Source of the DNA: a virus
Length of the DNA: 64,000 bases
Virus record (IMG/VR): IMGVR_UViG_3300046459_000548
Span: 1 to 64,000 of that record
Strand: one strand, 5' to 3'
Shown: positions 1-7,077 of the stretch, one piece after another
Layout of the letters: the number at the start of each line of letters is the position of its first letter
Position numbering within the stretch: the stretch's first letter is position 1
Made by a program: the position numbers and the translations under genes
Notes under the pieces: generated by a model
Databases searched by the model: none
Seen by the model: the letters and a program-made list of their open reading frames with translations, nothing else
Told to the model about the DNA's origin: nothing

Positions 1-137
1 AGCCGCGTCTCCGACGCGATCGGCCGACCCTCCGTCCAGTCCCCGCGGGCGATCCGCGCTTTCAGGATCTCGGCGAGCTGCCGGTACGGGGTGATCGGAC
101 CCTCGTGGTCAATCTCAGCATCGGGATCTACGGCCAT
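1..137 (-). CDS. GntR-family regulator, N-terminus only
   Basis: Only the first 45 residues lie in the window; the gene runs off the left edge. Read from the ATG at 137 on the minus strand, residues 15-38 (ITPYRQLAEILKARIARGDW) form the opening helix and turn of a GntR winged-helix domain. Such proteins are dimeric, ligand-controlled repressors; the effector domain is out of view. It is divergent from the small gene at 298, and two perfect palindromes lie in the gap. It may be a host gene rather than part of the mobile element. The gene family is clear; its target is unknown. Confidence 0.75.
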   Translation of the reverse strand, partial: MAVDPDAEIDHEGPITPYRQLAEILKARIARGDWTEGRPIASETR

Positions 138-180
138 GATCCGAAGCTAGACAGGGCGCCACAGACCAGCATCTTGGGCT

Positions 181-194
181 ACGTATCGATACGT
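181..194. promoter_or_regulatory. Perfect 14-bp palindrome, operator candidate
   Basis: ACGTATCGATACGT is a perfect dyad in the 160-bp gap between the divergent starts at 137 (minus) and 298 (plus). This is where an autoregulating GntR protein usually binds. The assignment to that protein is inference. Confidence 0.4.
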
Positions 195-226
195 CGTGAG
201 ACAGGCCGATACAAGTCGGGCTAGCC

Positions 227-236
227 TGCAATTGCA
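227..236. promoter_or_regulatory. Palindrome TGCAATTGCA, operator candidate
   Basis: This is a second perfect dyad in the same divergent gap, 33 bp from the first and closer to the plus-strand gene. It is AT-rich against a GC-rich background. It may be a binding site for a different regulator, or part of the plus-strand promoter. Confidence 0.3.
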
Positions 237-297
237 AGAGCCCCCGGGGCAGCGGGCCACGCAGCCCCGGAGGCAGCCGACGAACGGAGCGTCGACA

Positions 298-507
298 ATG
301 AACCACCCTACGGAGCCGCAGCCCGCGCACCAGACCGCCGACACGACCGACGCCATAGAACCGGCCGGGCCCACCCCGTGCCGCTGCGGAAGCCGGGATC
401 ACGAGGCCATCAGGATCGGCGACCAGCTGTCGCCCACCGGATCCGCCGTGCGCACCGTCTACGTGTGCCCCGCCGTCTCCGCCACCGGCCTGGACGGTGT
501 CCTGTGA
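298..507 (+). CDS. Small cysteine-containing protein
   Basis: 69 residues. The ATG at 298 is preceded by an AACGGAGC ribosome site; the longer upstream reading frame would cross the promoter gap. The N-terminal 25 residues are polar and probably disordered. A CRC motif (C28, C30) and C57 could hold a metal. It overlaps the next gene by 4 bp (GTGA), so the two are translationally coupled. I do not recognise the family. Confidence 0.6.
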   Translation: MNHPTEPQPAHQTADTTDAIEPAGPTPCRCGSRDHEAIRIGDQLSPTGSAVRTVYVCPAVSATGLDGVL

Positions 508-653
508 GGCCGCAGGTCATACGGGCCGCCCCGCCCACCCCGGAGTGGACCGCGCTCGTCAAGCACTTGCAGGCGTGCGAGAGGTGCCGGACCAGCGGGC
601 CGTGCGAGGCCGGGCAGCGGCTCGTCGAGGCGCACAAGGGTGCGCGCGGCTGA
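504..653 (+). CDS. Small Cys-rich protein
   Basis: 49 residues, starting at a GTG that overlaps the stop of the gene before. It contains CERC followed by CEAG (residues about 25-36), a CxxC-x6-C arrangement that could bind zinc. Pairs of very short Cys-rich genes next to XRE or GntR regulators are common in Streptomyces, but their role is not established. Nothing in the sequence points to a specific function. Confidence 0.6.
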   Translation: MRPQVIRAAPPTPEWTALVKHLQACERCRTSGPCEAGQRLVEAHKGARG

Positions 654-850
654 CCATTGGCCTGGACCTACTGGACCTTGAAATTGCCTGTCAGGTAAGC
701 CGTGGCCAGCGTTTGACCTGCGGTTACGGAAACGTGCGGGGTACACAGAGAGCGCACAGAGATATGCGCCGCATGCGCTTCCCATACCGCCCCCGCGTGC
801 TGTTGAATCTGGGTCAATCGCGCGGTCAACCGTTGCCGCCTGTGGACCGT

Positions 851-1081
851 TTAGCCGTGAAGGAGGTCAGTCACATGCATCCTCAACGCCTCGGCCACCA
901 GCAGCAGGTGGCTGAGTTTCATCTCGCTGCCGGCTTCCATGCGCTGGATCGTCGACCGGTCGAGCCCGCTGGTGTAAGCGAGGGTCTCCTGCGTCATGTC
1001 GAGGTGCAGCCGGCGCACACGGATGCGGTCGCCGGTGGCCCGGCGGGCATCGAGAACCCACTGGGGCTGATCGGCTGGCAC
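851..1081 (-). CDS. XRE-family DNA-binding protein
   Basis: 76 residues, almost entirely one Cro/CI-type helix-turn-helix: residues about 18-70 include the MTQETLAYTSGLDRSTIQRM helix pair and a final LLLVAEALRMHVTDLL helix. The start is a GTG at 1081 with only a weak upstream Shine-Dalgarno site, so the exact start is uncertain. Two TGATCA palindromes lie just upstream, fitting autoregulation. It probably represses element or neighbouring genes. A host origin is also possible, because it lies on the far side of the likely attachment region. Confidence 0.75.
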   Translation of the reverse strand: MPADQPQWVLDARRATGDRIRVRRLHLDMTQETLAYTSGLDRSTIQRMEAGSEMKLSHLLLVAEALRMHVTDLLHG

Positions 1082-1102
1082 CCGCTCAACGTCTTACGGA
1101 CC

Positions 1103-1144
1103 ATGATCATAAGTCAGCAGCAGTTTTGCGGCATTCTTTGATCA
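1103..1144. promoter_or_regulatory. Pair of TGATCA palindromes upstream of the XRE gene
   Basis: ATGATCAT (1103-1110) and TGATCA (1139-1144) have centres about 35 bp apart and lie just upstream of the XRE start at 1081. Paired dyads of this kind are typical operators for Cro/CI-like dimers. Function is inferred from position only. Confidence 0.35.
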
Positions 1145-1241
1145 TGAAAGTCGCGCGACGGACCGTCAGGTCGCCCCCGTAGAACAGGTGGGTGCCCACC
1201 GCGGGCAGCCACGACAACACTCTCCGCTCGACCCTGCGGTA

Positions 1242-1253
1242 TGGCATATGCCA
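1242..1253. promoter_or_regulatory. Perfect palindrome TGGCATATGCCA
   Basis: A 12-bp perfect dyad in the non-coding region between the XRE gene and the integrase, 27 bp from the LexA-type box. It could be a regulator site or an integrase core-type inverted repeat; the sequence does not decide. Confidence 0.25.
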
Positions 1254-1279
1254 CAGAGGTCCCGGTAGTGTTCTGGAAT

Positions 1280-1293
1280 CGAACGAGTGTTCG
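1280..1293. promoter_or_regulatory. LexA (SOS) box candidate
   Basis: CGAACGAGTGTTCG fits the actinobacterial SOS-box pattern CGAAC-N4-GTTCG exactly and is preceded by T, as in the fuller consensus TCGAAC-N4-GTTCGA. It is about 200 bp upstream of the minus-strand XRE gene. If active, LexA cleavage would raise transcription in this region during DNA damage, which would link induction of the element to the SOS response. Confidence 0.5.
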
Positions 1294-1455
1294 CTCGAAA
1301 GGGTGAAGTATCGCTTCGGCCCAGATCCGTTGGGCACTACGGAAGGTCGAAGCCCATAGACGCGCCGGCCCCGCGACAGGGCGGCCCCCGTTGTGGTGGC
1401 TGGCGCAAGCGCTCCCCCTGGCATCCCAGCTGGGGGGAGCGCGCCCTTCTGTGGG

Positions 1456-1759
1456 TGGGAGATTTGGGAGGCGAATGGGAGATGATCAAGCAGATGGAAC
1501 CCGGAGAAACACCCAAGCAACCCCGAGCAACGCTGATGCAATCGGGAGTCATGCAGGCCAAACGCTGGTATCTCGCAGGCAGGAAGACCGCTGCCGTCCG
1601 CCTGGGGCGACGCGGGGGATCGTCTCAGGCGGACGGGCGCAGCAGGATTGCGGCGATGCTCCCGACCCGGCTCGCGCGCTGGTCAGGAGTGGTATCCGAC
1701 TAGGCCGCGGCCTCATCCTCTTGATCTTGGTTTTCAAGATTGGGAGATTTCTGGGAGAT
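1456..1759. repeat. Four TGGGAGAT octamers around the integrase 3' end
   Basis: Direct copies of TGGGAGAT occur at 1456-1463, 1476-1483, 1741-1748 and 1752-1759, that is, as two pairs. The right pair lies inside the last codons of the integrase. Short direct repeats flanking a core are the usual look of tyrosine-integrase arm sites. This role is inference. Confidence 0.35.
1594..1636 (-). terminator. Hairpin downstream of integrase
   Basis: CCGTCCGCCTG (1594-1604) pairs perfectly with CAGGCGGACGG (1626-1636): an 11-bp stem with a 21-nt loop, about 65 bp beyond the integrase stop. There is no U-tract, as is common for Streptomyces terminators. It could also be part of the attachment-site structure. 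Confidence 0.4.
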
Positions 1760-3025
1760 CAACTCGGGAGAGCCCTTCTCCTGCGGACGGCTCGGCGCCT
1801 CCCACTCCCTGCGGTCCACGACGACCTTCAGAGAGGCCTCCCACAACGCCTGCAGATCCGCCGCGATCTCCAGCTCCATCAGCAGCGTCGTGTGGGAGTA
1901 CACGCCCTCAACTCCACCAAGAACATGCCGCATCCGGTCCTCCACCGCAACCCTCGGATGCTTCAGCTCATCCAGCCACACCTTCATCGAATGCCGCAGC
2001 CCGTGCGGCCCGATGCCCTGGATACCCGCCACAGCCTCCAGGTACGGCAGCCGCGACGGCCGGCCCAGCCGGTCCGGCATCGCCGGGTGGCCGTCCGCCC
2101 ACAGCCGCCACACCTCCTCATAGAACGAGGTCGTGTTCAGCTTGCCGCCCTTCGGCCCCGTGAACACCCACTCAGCCTTGTGGGAGGCCAGCACCTGCCG
2201 CAGCAGCTCCGCAAGGAACGGCGGCAGGATGATGCTGCCCGACGAGCCGTACTTCGGACCCACCTGGGCCGGCTTGCCGTCGACGTACTGATGCTGCGCC
2301 TGCACGAGGAGCCGACAGCCCTGCCCGTGGTCTTCGAGGATGAGGTGCTCGCGGCGAAGGCCGACTACCTCAGAGATGCGCAGCCCGCAGTAGGCGATCG
2401 TGAGCACCAGCGTGTAGCCGACAAGGCCGCGCATCTTCTCGGCGTTCCGCGCCAGGAGCAGGGCCTGCCGCGGCGTGGCCAGCACGGTCTCGTCCTTCTG
2501 CTGCTTCCCCTTGTATCTGCCGCGGCGCCGCGACTTGAGCGTGGGAACCGGGTTGTCGCCGCGGACCTTCGAGGCGGCGGCGTCCTCGAACAGGACCCGC
2601 AGCACCGACATCACCGACTTCACGTAGCGCGGCTTGTACCGCGTGCGGAGTTCCTTCTCCCACGTCTTGACCGCGACCTCGGACACGTCCGCCATCGCGA
2701 TCGCCCCCCACTTCGGGAGGATCACGGACCGCAGGCGCTGCCGGTACGTCTTGTCGCTGCGGTTGGCCAGCTCCACGGACTCGATCCAGATCTGCGCCCA
2801 CTCGGCGACCGTGATACGGCCGCTCCGGGGATCAATGAACGTCTTGCGCCGCACGTCGGTTTCCAGGCCGACGGCGTACTCACGGGCAGCACGCTCCGTA
2901 TAGAACGGCTGCTTGCTGTCGTCCCGGCTGACGGAGCCCCAGGTGCCGTCGGGCTTCAGATACCTGCCGCGCCAACGCCACTTGCGGGCCTTCTTGTCGT
3001 AGCCGCGCTTCTCGGCATGGGCCAT
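1700..3025 (-). CDS. int: Tyrosine site-specific integrase
   Basis: 441 residues. The ATG at 3025 follows a GAGGTG site. The order is the usual one: an N-terminal arm-binding part rich in basic residues (about 1-65), a core-binding SAM-like domain (about 72-160) and a catalytic domain (about 180-400). Visible catalytic residues are R216 in CGLRISEV, H341 and R344 in HGLRHS, H367 in RHVLG, and nucleophile Y376 in GVYSHTT. The enzyme would integrate and excise the element by strand exchange at att sites. The acidic, Gln-rich tail (about 410-441) is encoded over two TGGGAGAT repeats. The closest excisionase-like gene is at 4437. A long antisense frame over this gene is a shadow. Confidence 0.95.
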   Translation of the reverse strand: MAHAEKRGYDKKARKWRWRGRYLKPDGTWGSVSRDDSKQPFYTERAAREYAVGLETDVRRKTFIDPRSGRITVAEWAQIWIESVELANRSDKTYRQRLRSVILPKWGAIAMADVSEVAVKTWEKELRTRYKPRYVKSVMSVLRVLFEDAAASKVRGDNPVPTLKSRRRGRYKGKQQKDETVLATPRQALLLARNAEKMRGLVGYTLVLTIAYCGLRISEVVGLRREHLILEDHGQGCRLLVQAQHQYVDGKPAQVGPKYGSSGSIILPPFLAELLRQVLASHKAEWVFTGPKGGKLNTTSFYEEVWRLWADGHPAMPDRLGRPSRLPYLEAVAGIQGIGPHGLRHSMKVWLDELKHPRVAVEDRMRHVLGGVEGVYSHTTLLMELEIAADLQALWEASLKVVVDRREWEAPSRPQEKGSPELISQKSPNLENQDQEDEAAA

Positions 3026-3104
3026 CGATCACCTCGCAGGGGCGTGAAATGGAGCAGGGGTGCGGACGCCAGTGGGGGACGACGTCGCTGCCCCGTGCTC
3101 ATTC

Positions 3105-3320
3105 TCAACCAGTGATCGCCCTCAAGTTGCGGCGGACGAAGGAATAGTCCAGCCGCTTCCAGCCGGCAGCGTGCCGGCGGAGCACTCTCTCGAGGTGCTT
3201 CGCGCCCCGATCGGTGATCAGAGCGCGATCTATGTAGATCATGAAGTCTTCCTGGCTGTCGTCCAGCCAGATCTCAACGTTGCACGGCATACCAGACACT
3301 GCCAGAACCCGCACTGACAT
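3105..3320 (-). CDS. Small hypothetical protein
   Basis: 71 residues, starting at the ATG at 3320 behind a GGGGGACCT ribosome site. It contains VEIWLDDSQEDFMIYIDRAL and a basic C-terminal half. It sits between the integrase and the repressor on the same strand, 79 bp upstream of int, so it is probably co-transcribed with it. It might be a small integrase or repressor accessory protein, but no family was recognised. Confidence 0.6.
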   Translation of the reverse strand: MSVRVLAVSGMPCNVEIWLDDSQEDFMIYIDRALITDRGAKHLERVLRRHAAGWKRLDYSFVRRNLRAITG

Positions 3321-3423
3321 AGGTCCCCCAAGACCACTGCGGGCGGCCCCCTTTGTGGTCCGCATATGACACCACACTTCCCGCTGTGACGGGAGGGGAT
3401 GACCACAGTCAATGAGCAGGCGC

Positions 3424-3999
3424 TTACGAACCGTTCGCAGCTTGGGCTTCCCCGCCGTCGTCGGGGAGTCGGCGCAGCTTCCGTTCGGCTTCACGCCAGG
3501 CGAGAAGGGCCTCCTGGATCTGCTCCGGCGTGGCGTCTGGCTGCCCGTGGACCACGACGGTCATGCGGGCGCCTTCGACACCGGGCAGGTCGATCACGGT
3601 GGAGTCGAGCAGGGGGTCCTCGCTCTCCAGCTCGTCGACGATCCGCAGGGGAAGCTTGCGCCGCAACTTGCCCTCGATGGACGTGACGTCGGCTGACGCT
3701 TCGGAGGCTGATGCGAGTTTCGGTTCCCCGCCGTCGAGGATGGCGCGGCCTGAGCCTGCCGCCCATCCGAGATGAGGCTCGAGCCTGGCAAGGGACTGCG
3801 GCATGCGGCTGCGCGGCTTGCCGCTCTCAAGGTTCTGGACGCTCCCCTCGCTGACGCCGGCGAGTTCGGCGAGTTTGGGCTGCGTGAGGCCGCGCGTCTC
3901 GCGCGCCGATCGGATGGCGGATGCGAGTTCGGCCCACCGCAGTTTGGTCCGGTCCTCTGTCATGAGTTTCATCATGCCGCACGGTCTGGCAACACGCAC
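3424..3999 (-). CDS. XRE-family repressor with C-terminal extension
   Basis: 191 residues from a GTG at 3999 with AGGGGAT upstream (a shorter form could begin at 3963). A Cro/CI-type HTH covers about residues 22-80, including LTQPKLAELAGVSEGSVQNL. The remaining 110 residues are acidic, with a possible coiled segment near the end (EQIQEALLAWREAERKLRRL), and lack the Ser-Lys protease signature of CI/LexA. The position beside int, divergent from early genes and next to an imperfect operator, makes it the most likely lysogeny repressor. If so, induction would work through an antirepressor rather than self-cleavage. Confidence 0.75.
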   Translation of the reverse strand: MRVARPCGMMKLMTEDRTKLRWAELASAIRSARETRGLTQPKLAELAGVSEGSVQNLESGKPRSRMPQSLARLEPHLGWAAGSGRAILDGGEPKLASASEASADVTSIEGKLRRKLPLRIVDELESEDPLLDSTVIDLPGVEGARMTVVVHGQPDATPEQIQEALLAWREAERKLRRLPDDGGEAQAANGS

Positions 4000-4010
4000 C
4001 CACCGAATCC

Positions 4011-4040
4011 CCTAATTGACCAGGATTGATCGGTCTTAGG
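4011..4040. promoter_or_regulatory. Imperfect inverted repeat, operator candidate
   Basis: CCTAATTGACC (4011-4021) faces GGTCTTAGG (4032-4040). The half-sites match as CCTAA/TTAGG and GACC/GGTC with a 2-nt length difference. It lies 12 bp upstream of the repressor start and about 215 bp from the divergent XRE start, a typical site for repressor autoregulation. Confidence 0.45.
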
Positions 4041-4148
4041 GGCTCATTTTTGTTGCCTCGTTAGCGCCTTGTTACGCCTGCGTCACGTGTGCGCCCATGC
4101 ACGCCCCGCACACCTCTGGCCACAGATCAGGGCAACGAAACCGACAAC

Positions 4149-4186
4149 ACACCCAAGGAAGCCCGGGAAACACCCAACGAACCCCG
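4149..4186. repeat. Two copies of a 17-bp repeat also found at 1508
   Basis: ACACCCAAGGAAGCCCG (4149-4165) and ACACCCAACGAACCCCG (4170-4186) are direct repeats of ACACCCAAGCAACCCCG (1509-1525). All three are in the same orientation, and they bracket the integrase-repressor block. They could be integrase arm sites, regulator sites or traces of a duplication. Confidence 0.4.
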
Positions 4187-4252
4187 CACAACACCTTGCG
4201 GCTCCCCTTCGTTGCGTCTAGGTTATGCCTTGTGAGACCCAACGGAGCCGCA

Positions 4253-4450
4253 ATGAAAGCCATCCGCACGGCACGAGGGATCGGCCTGAGGCGGCTCGCC
4301 GAAGCCATCGGCATCGACCCCGGCTACCTCTCCCGCGTCGAAAACGGCCAACAAGGAGCAGGGGACGGGACCCTCCACCGCTACGCCGAAGAGCTCGACG
4401 TGCCCATCCAAGCCATAACCCACGAGGAGAAGCCCCGTGACCAGGAATGA
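4253..4450 (+). CDS. Small XRE-family protein (Cro-like)
   Basis: 65 residues, starting at the ATG at 4253 with AACGGAG at the correct spacing; a GTG at 4232 is possible. Nearly the whole protein is one HTH: IGLRRLAEAIGIDPGYLSRV (about residues 9-28) followed by ENGQQGAGDGTLHRYAEELD. It is divergent from the repressor at 3999, the classical position of a Cro-like early regulator. It overlaps the next gene by 14 bp, implying coupling. Confidence 0.75.
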   Translation: MKAIRTARGIGLRRLAEAIGIDPGYLSRVENGQQGAGDGTLHRYAEELDVPIQAITHEEKPRDQE

Positions 4451-4772
4451 CCTGGCTCCCCCCGCCGAGGCCGGCCGGGAGGCCATCCAGAACGCCGTCG
4501 ACACCACACTCATCCTGCGCCTGGCCAGTGCTGTCGAGCAGCTAACCGCCGTACAGAGCGCATCCGACCTCGAACTCCGCTGTTTCACCCCGGAAGAGGC
4601 CGCGCGAATCCTCGGCAAGACCGAGAACTGGGTCGTCGAGAACATCCAGGCCCGACGGATCCCCTTCACCTACGTCGGCAAGTCGCCCCGCCTCACCGCG
4701 GAGCACATCCGCTGGATCCGGGCGCAGGGCGAAGTGCTCCCGCACAAGTACGCCAAGCCCATCGCCGCCTAA
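4437..4772 (+). CDS. Excisionase-like helix-turn-helix protein
   Basis: 111 residues from a GTG at 4437 behind GAGGAGAAGC. The C-terminal half (about 42-105) is a MerR/BldC-type HTH: FTPEEAARILGKTENWVVEN, then RRIPFTYVGKSPRLTAEHIRWI, the usual pattern of excisionases and AlpA-like proteins. The N-terminal 40 residues form a helical, possibly coiled, segment (ILRLASAVEQLTAVQSASDL). Paired with the small XRE gene and facing the integrase block, it is the best candidate for the directionality factor or an early activator. Confidence 0.65.
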   Translation: MTRNDLAPPAEAGREAIQNAVDTTLILRLASAVEQLTAVQSASDLELRCFTPEEAARILGKTENWVVENIQARRIPFTYVGKSPRLTAEHIRWIRAQGEVLPHKYAKPIAA

Positions 4773-4879
4773 ACGCGGCAAGCCCCCACCGCCGGGCTTC
4801 CACACACCGGCAGCAGGGGCCTCGCGGCCCGAGAGCCGCGCGATCCACCCGCAGATCCCTGAGAGAACAGGAGTGGACC

Positions 4880-5713
4880 TTGTCCACATCGTCGCACGAG
4901 GTCGTGAAACTCGATCTCACCGCCGGCTCCATCCACACCGCGCTGGTCGCCGGCCAGCCGCACATCGTGCTCAAGCCCGCCATCGAAGACCTGGGCCTCA
5001 GCTACGCCGCCCAGTACCGCAAGCTGCAGACCCGCTCGTGGGCCTCCGTTGCTCAGACGGCAATGCAGATGCCGGGCGACGACCAGGTGCGCAACCACCT
5101 GACCGTGCCGGTCCGCACGTTCCTGATGCTCCTCGCGAACGTCAACGAGAACCGCGTCGCCGAGGCCATCCGCCCGACCCTCATCGCCTTCCAGAACGAG
5201 ACCGCGGACGCGATCGAGGCGTACTGGACGCAGGGCGGCGCCATCAACGAGCGCGCCACCGATGAGCAGTTGGACGCGCTGGAGCAGCAGATCGAGGAGC
5301 GCCGCATCCGCCGCGCACTCGGCCTGGTCCAGCTGATCGCAGCGATGGACGAGAGCGTCGACCCGAAGTGGAAGCGGTCCCGGCAGCTGCACCACTACGC
5401 GGAGGCGGCCGGCGAGATTGCACAGATCGCCCCGGAAGACCGGGCGCTGCTGGTCGAGACGTACCTGAAGGACCGTGGCCTGTCCCGCGACGAGTCGAAG
5501 TCGGTCCGGTCGTCGTTCGGCCGACGGGTGTCGCTGGCGTATCAGATGAAGCACAACGGCGAGAAGCCGAAGGACTCGATCGGCCTGGTGGATGGCCGTG
5601 AGCGCTCGGTGAAGTCGTACACCGAGGCGGACCGCCCGATGTTCGACAAGGTGTGGGACGAGTTCTATGCCGACCGCTACCCCTCCCAGCAGTGGCTCGG
5701 TGAGGCGTCGTGA
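4880..5713 (+). CDS. Phage antirepressor, P22 AR N-terminal type
   Basis: 277 residues from a TTG at 4880 with ACAGGAG upstream. Residues about 15-115 match the P22_AR_N domain: LVAGQPHIVLKPAIEDLGLS, the YAAQYRKLQTR segment, and VRTFLMLLANVNENRVAEAI. The middle (about 125-150) is a strong Glu/Arg helix (ALEQQIEERRIRRALGLVQL), probably a coiled coil. The C-terminal part has no family I recognise. Antirepressors of this type bind and inactivate lysogeny repressors, here most likely the product of the 3424-3999 gene. It starts a long run of tightly coupled early genes. Confidence 0.75.
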   Translation: MSTSSHEVVKLDLTAGSIHTALVAGQPHIVLKPAIEDLGLSYAAQYRKLQTRSWASVAQTAMQMPGDDQVRNHLTVPVRTFLMLLANVNENRVAEAIRPTLIAFQNETADAIEAYWTQGGAINERATDEQLDALEQQIEERRIRRALGLVQLIAAMDESVDPKWKRSRQLHHYAEAAGEIAQIAPEDRALLVETYLKDRGLSRDESKSVRSSFGRRVSLAYQMKHNGEKPKDSIGLVDGRERSVKSYTEADRPMFDKVWDEFYADRYPSQQWLGEAS

Positions 5714-5958
5714 TCACGATGAACCTTCCCGACGTCCCGATGTCGGATCACGTCGCCGCCCACACGGGCTGCCAACTCCCGCTCCGCGTCTTGCACGCGG
5801 TCGAGGAGGCCCGCCTCGCCGTCGAGGACGTCCGTCGTTTCCGTGCCCCGCTGTACGCGGAGGACCGGGAGGACGCGCTGGCCCGTGTCGCCGCCGCGAA
5901 CAAGGTGCTCGCCGCCTGCAACCCGGGGCTCATCGTCCGGATCGGAGATGCGGCATGA
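5710..5958 (+). CDS. Hypothetical small early protein
   Basis: 82 residues from a GTG at 5710 that overlaps the antirepressor stop by 4 bp. The sequence is mostly helical (VLHAVEEARLAVEDVRRFRA, then EDALARVAAANKVLAACNPG). The 4-bp overlaps on both sides argue that it is a real coupled gene. No family recognised. Confidence 0.65.
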   Translation: MITMNLPDVPMSDHVAAHTGCQLPLRVLHAVEEARLAVEDVRRFRAPLYAEDREDALARVAAANKVLAACNPGLIVRIGDAA

Positions 5959-6419
5959 GCATCCCCAACTTCCTGGCCACGCTTTCCGGTGGCGACCTGC
6001 CCGCGGATGCGGTGCGCGAGGACCGGTGCCTGAAGGCTCCGATCGGCTGCGGCCAGCCGCTCATCGCAGAGGACGCCACGGCCCGCGTCTTCTGGGACGA
6101 AGAGGAAGCCAGCCGCTACGAAGCCGAGTGGCGTATCACCGGCCTCTGCCCGGACTGCCAAGACGCCCTCGATGCAGGCGAACCAATCACCGATCTGGCC
6201 ACGGCCGTCGAGGTCATGGGCGCCCTGCCGATGCCCGCCGGACCGGCGCCCGCCGCCACCCCCCGCTGGCACCAGCTCCGCGCGGACCTGATCGCCACGT
6301 TCTCCCCCTACATGCCGGTGACGGGCGCGACCAAGGCAACCGACGTCCTGGATGCGCTGATCGTCGAGCTGGGCGCCCCCGGGCTCACCCCGCGCGGCGG
6401 AGCGGAGGCCGGGCGATGA
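5955..6419 (+). CDS. Hypothetical early protein with Cys pairs
   Basis: 154 residues from an ATG at 5955 that overlaps the previous stop. It has C25 (EDRCLKAPIGCGQPL) and a later GLCPDCQDAL, together a plausible four-Cys zinc site over residues about 25-70. The C-terminal half is Pro/Ala-rich, then helical. The layout resembles small Streptomyces phage proteins with one zinc knuckle, but the function is unknown. Confidence 0.65.
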   Translation: MSIPNFLATLSGGDLPADAVREDRCLKAPIGCGQPLIAEDATARVFWDEEEASRYEAEWRITGLCPDCQDALDAGEPITDLATAVEVMGALPMPAGPAPAATPRWHQLRADLIATFSPYMPVTGATKATDVLDALIVELGAPGLTPRGGAEAGR

Positions 6420-6745
6420 CGACGACCCCGCGCCCGATCCGCGACCTGGACGTACCGCCGGTCTGCCGCTTGTACGCCAGCCCCGACCACCGCGTGTGGC
6501 CCCTGGACCGCACCTACGTGGACGTCAACGGGAGCGAGTGGGAGTGGGACCGCCACGACTACGACCTCACCGCCGGCCCGGAGATGACGTCGTCGTCGTT
6601 CCCGTTCCTGCACCTGCCGCTGATCGGCCTCGCCGTGCACTGCGGCCTGCACTCGGACACCACCACCGCGACCGCCGCCGGGGAGCTGGTCTTCCAGATC
6701 CACGACGCCGCCGACGCCGGATACACGCCAGGAGACGACTCGTGA
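6416..6745 (+). CDS. Hypothetical protein, possibly phiSA1p31-like
   Basis: 109 residues, ATG at 6416, overlapping both neighbours by 4 bp. The segment RVWPLDRTYVDVNGSEWEWD resembles a motif I recall from small phiSA1p31-related proteins of Streptomyces and its phages, which have the pattern LDxxYxDxxGxxWxW. This resemblance is from memory and the family has no known function. Confidence 0.6.
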   Translation: MTTTPRPIRDLDVPPVCRLYASPDHRVWPLDRTYVDVNGSEWEWDRHDYDLTAGPEMTSSSFPFLHLPLIGLAVHCGLHSDTTTATAAGELVFQIHDAADAGYTPGDDS

Positions 6746-7077
6746 CCACGCTGAGCCTGACCGACATGACGACCAGCTTCCGCGCCCTGGAAACCCTCGC
6801 CGAGGAGTACCCGCAGCTGCCCGCCGCCACCTTCCACCTTCGCGGTGTCACGCTCGCCGCCGAGCAGGTCATCGACGTCCAGCTGCACCACGAGCCGGCC
6901 GCGTTCACCGCCTGGTGCGATGCGTTCGGCGTTGACACGGCGCCGCTCGAGACCCGCGGAACCGGGTTCGGCTACTACACGCGGGCCGTCGTCCGGTACG
7001 CCGGGGTCACGTTCGTCATCGTCCTCGACCACCTGGACCGCGAGTGGCGGACCGCACCCCTGGCGGTGGCGGTATGA
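6742..7077 (+). CDS. Hypothetical early protein
   Basis: 111 residues from a GTG at 6742 (GTGA overlap). The central part, LRGVTLAAEQVIDVQLHHEP, and the end, YAGVTFVIVLDHLDREWRTA, read as alternating beta strands of a small alpha/beta domain. No catalytic motif is visible and no family was recognised. It belongs to the coupled early run. Confidence 0.65.
   Translation: MTTLSLTDMTTSFRALETLAEEYPQLPAATFHLRGVTLAAEQVIDVQLHHEPAAFTAWCDAFGVDTAPLETRGTGFGYYTRAVVRYAGVTFVIVLDHLDREWRTAPLAVAV

Larger units (their letters stand above)
1082..1699. other. Non-coding region, candidate attachment region
   Basis: No convincing gene is found here: the open frames on both strands have arginine- and proline-rich, low-complexity translations. 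The stretch holds two TGATCA palindromes, TGGCATATGCCA at 1242-1253, a LexA-type box, two TGGGAGAT octamers, one copy of a 17-bp repeat that recurs near 4.15 kb, and an 11-bp perfect hairpin. It lies directly downstream of the integrase gene, where attP or an att junction is commonly found in actinobacterial elements. No tRNA 3' end was recognised, so the core site is unknown. Confidence 0.4.

Noticed and set aside
857-1141. Plus-strand frame with a perfect AAGGAGG site (about 860) in front of ATG 875
   Set aside because: It is antisense to the XRE regulator, whose HTH is clear. The ribosome-site match arises from the complement of the XRE end codons.
1107-1541. 144-codon minus-strand frame upstream of the XRE gene
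   Set aside because: The translation is low in structure and contains the LexA-type box and palindromes in its body; there is no ribosome site. Treated as non-coding.
1391-3115. 574-codon plus-strand open frame over the integrase
   Set aside because: It is antisense to a clear tyrosine integrase; its translation is Arg/Leu/Pro-rich without any fold. Long antisense frames are expected at this GC content.
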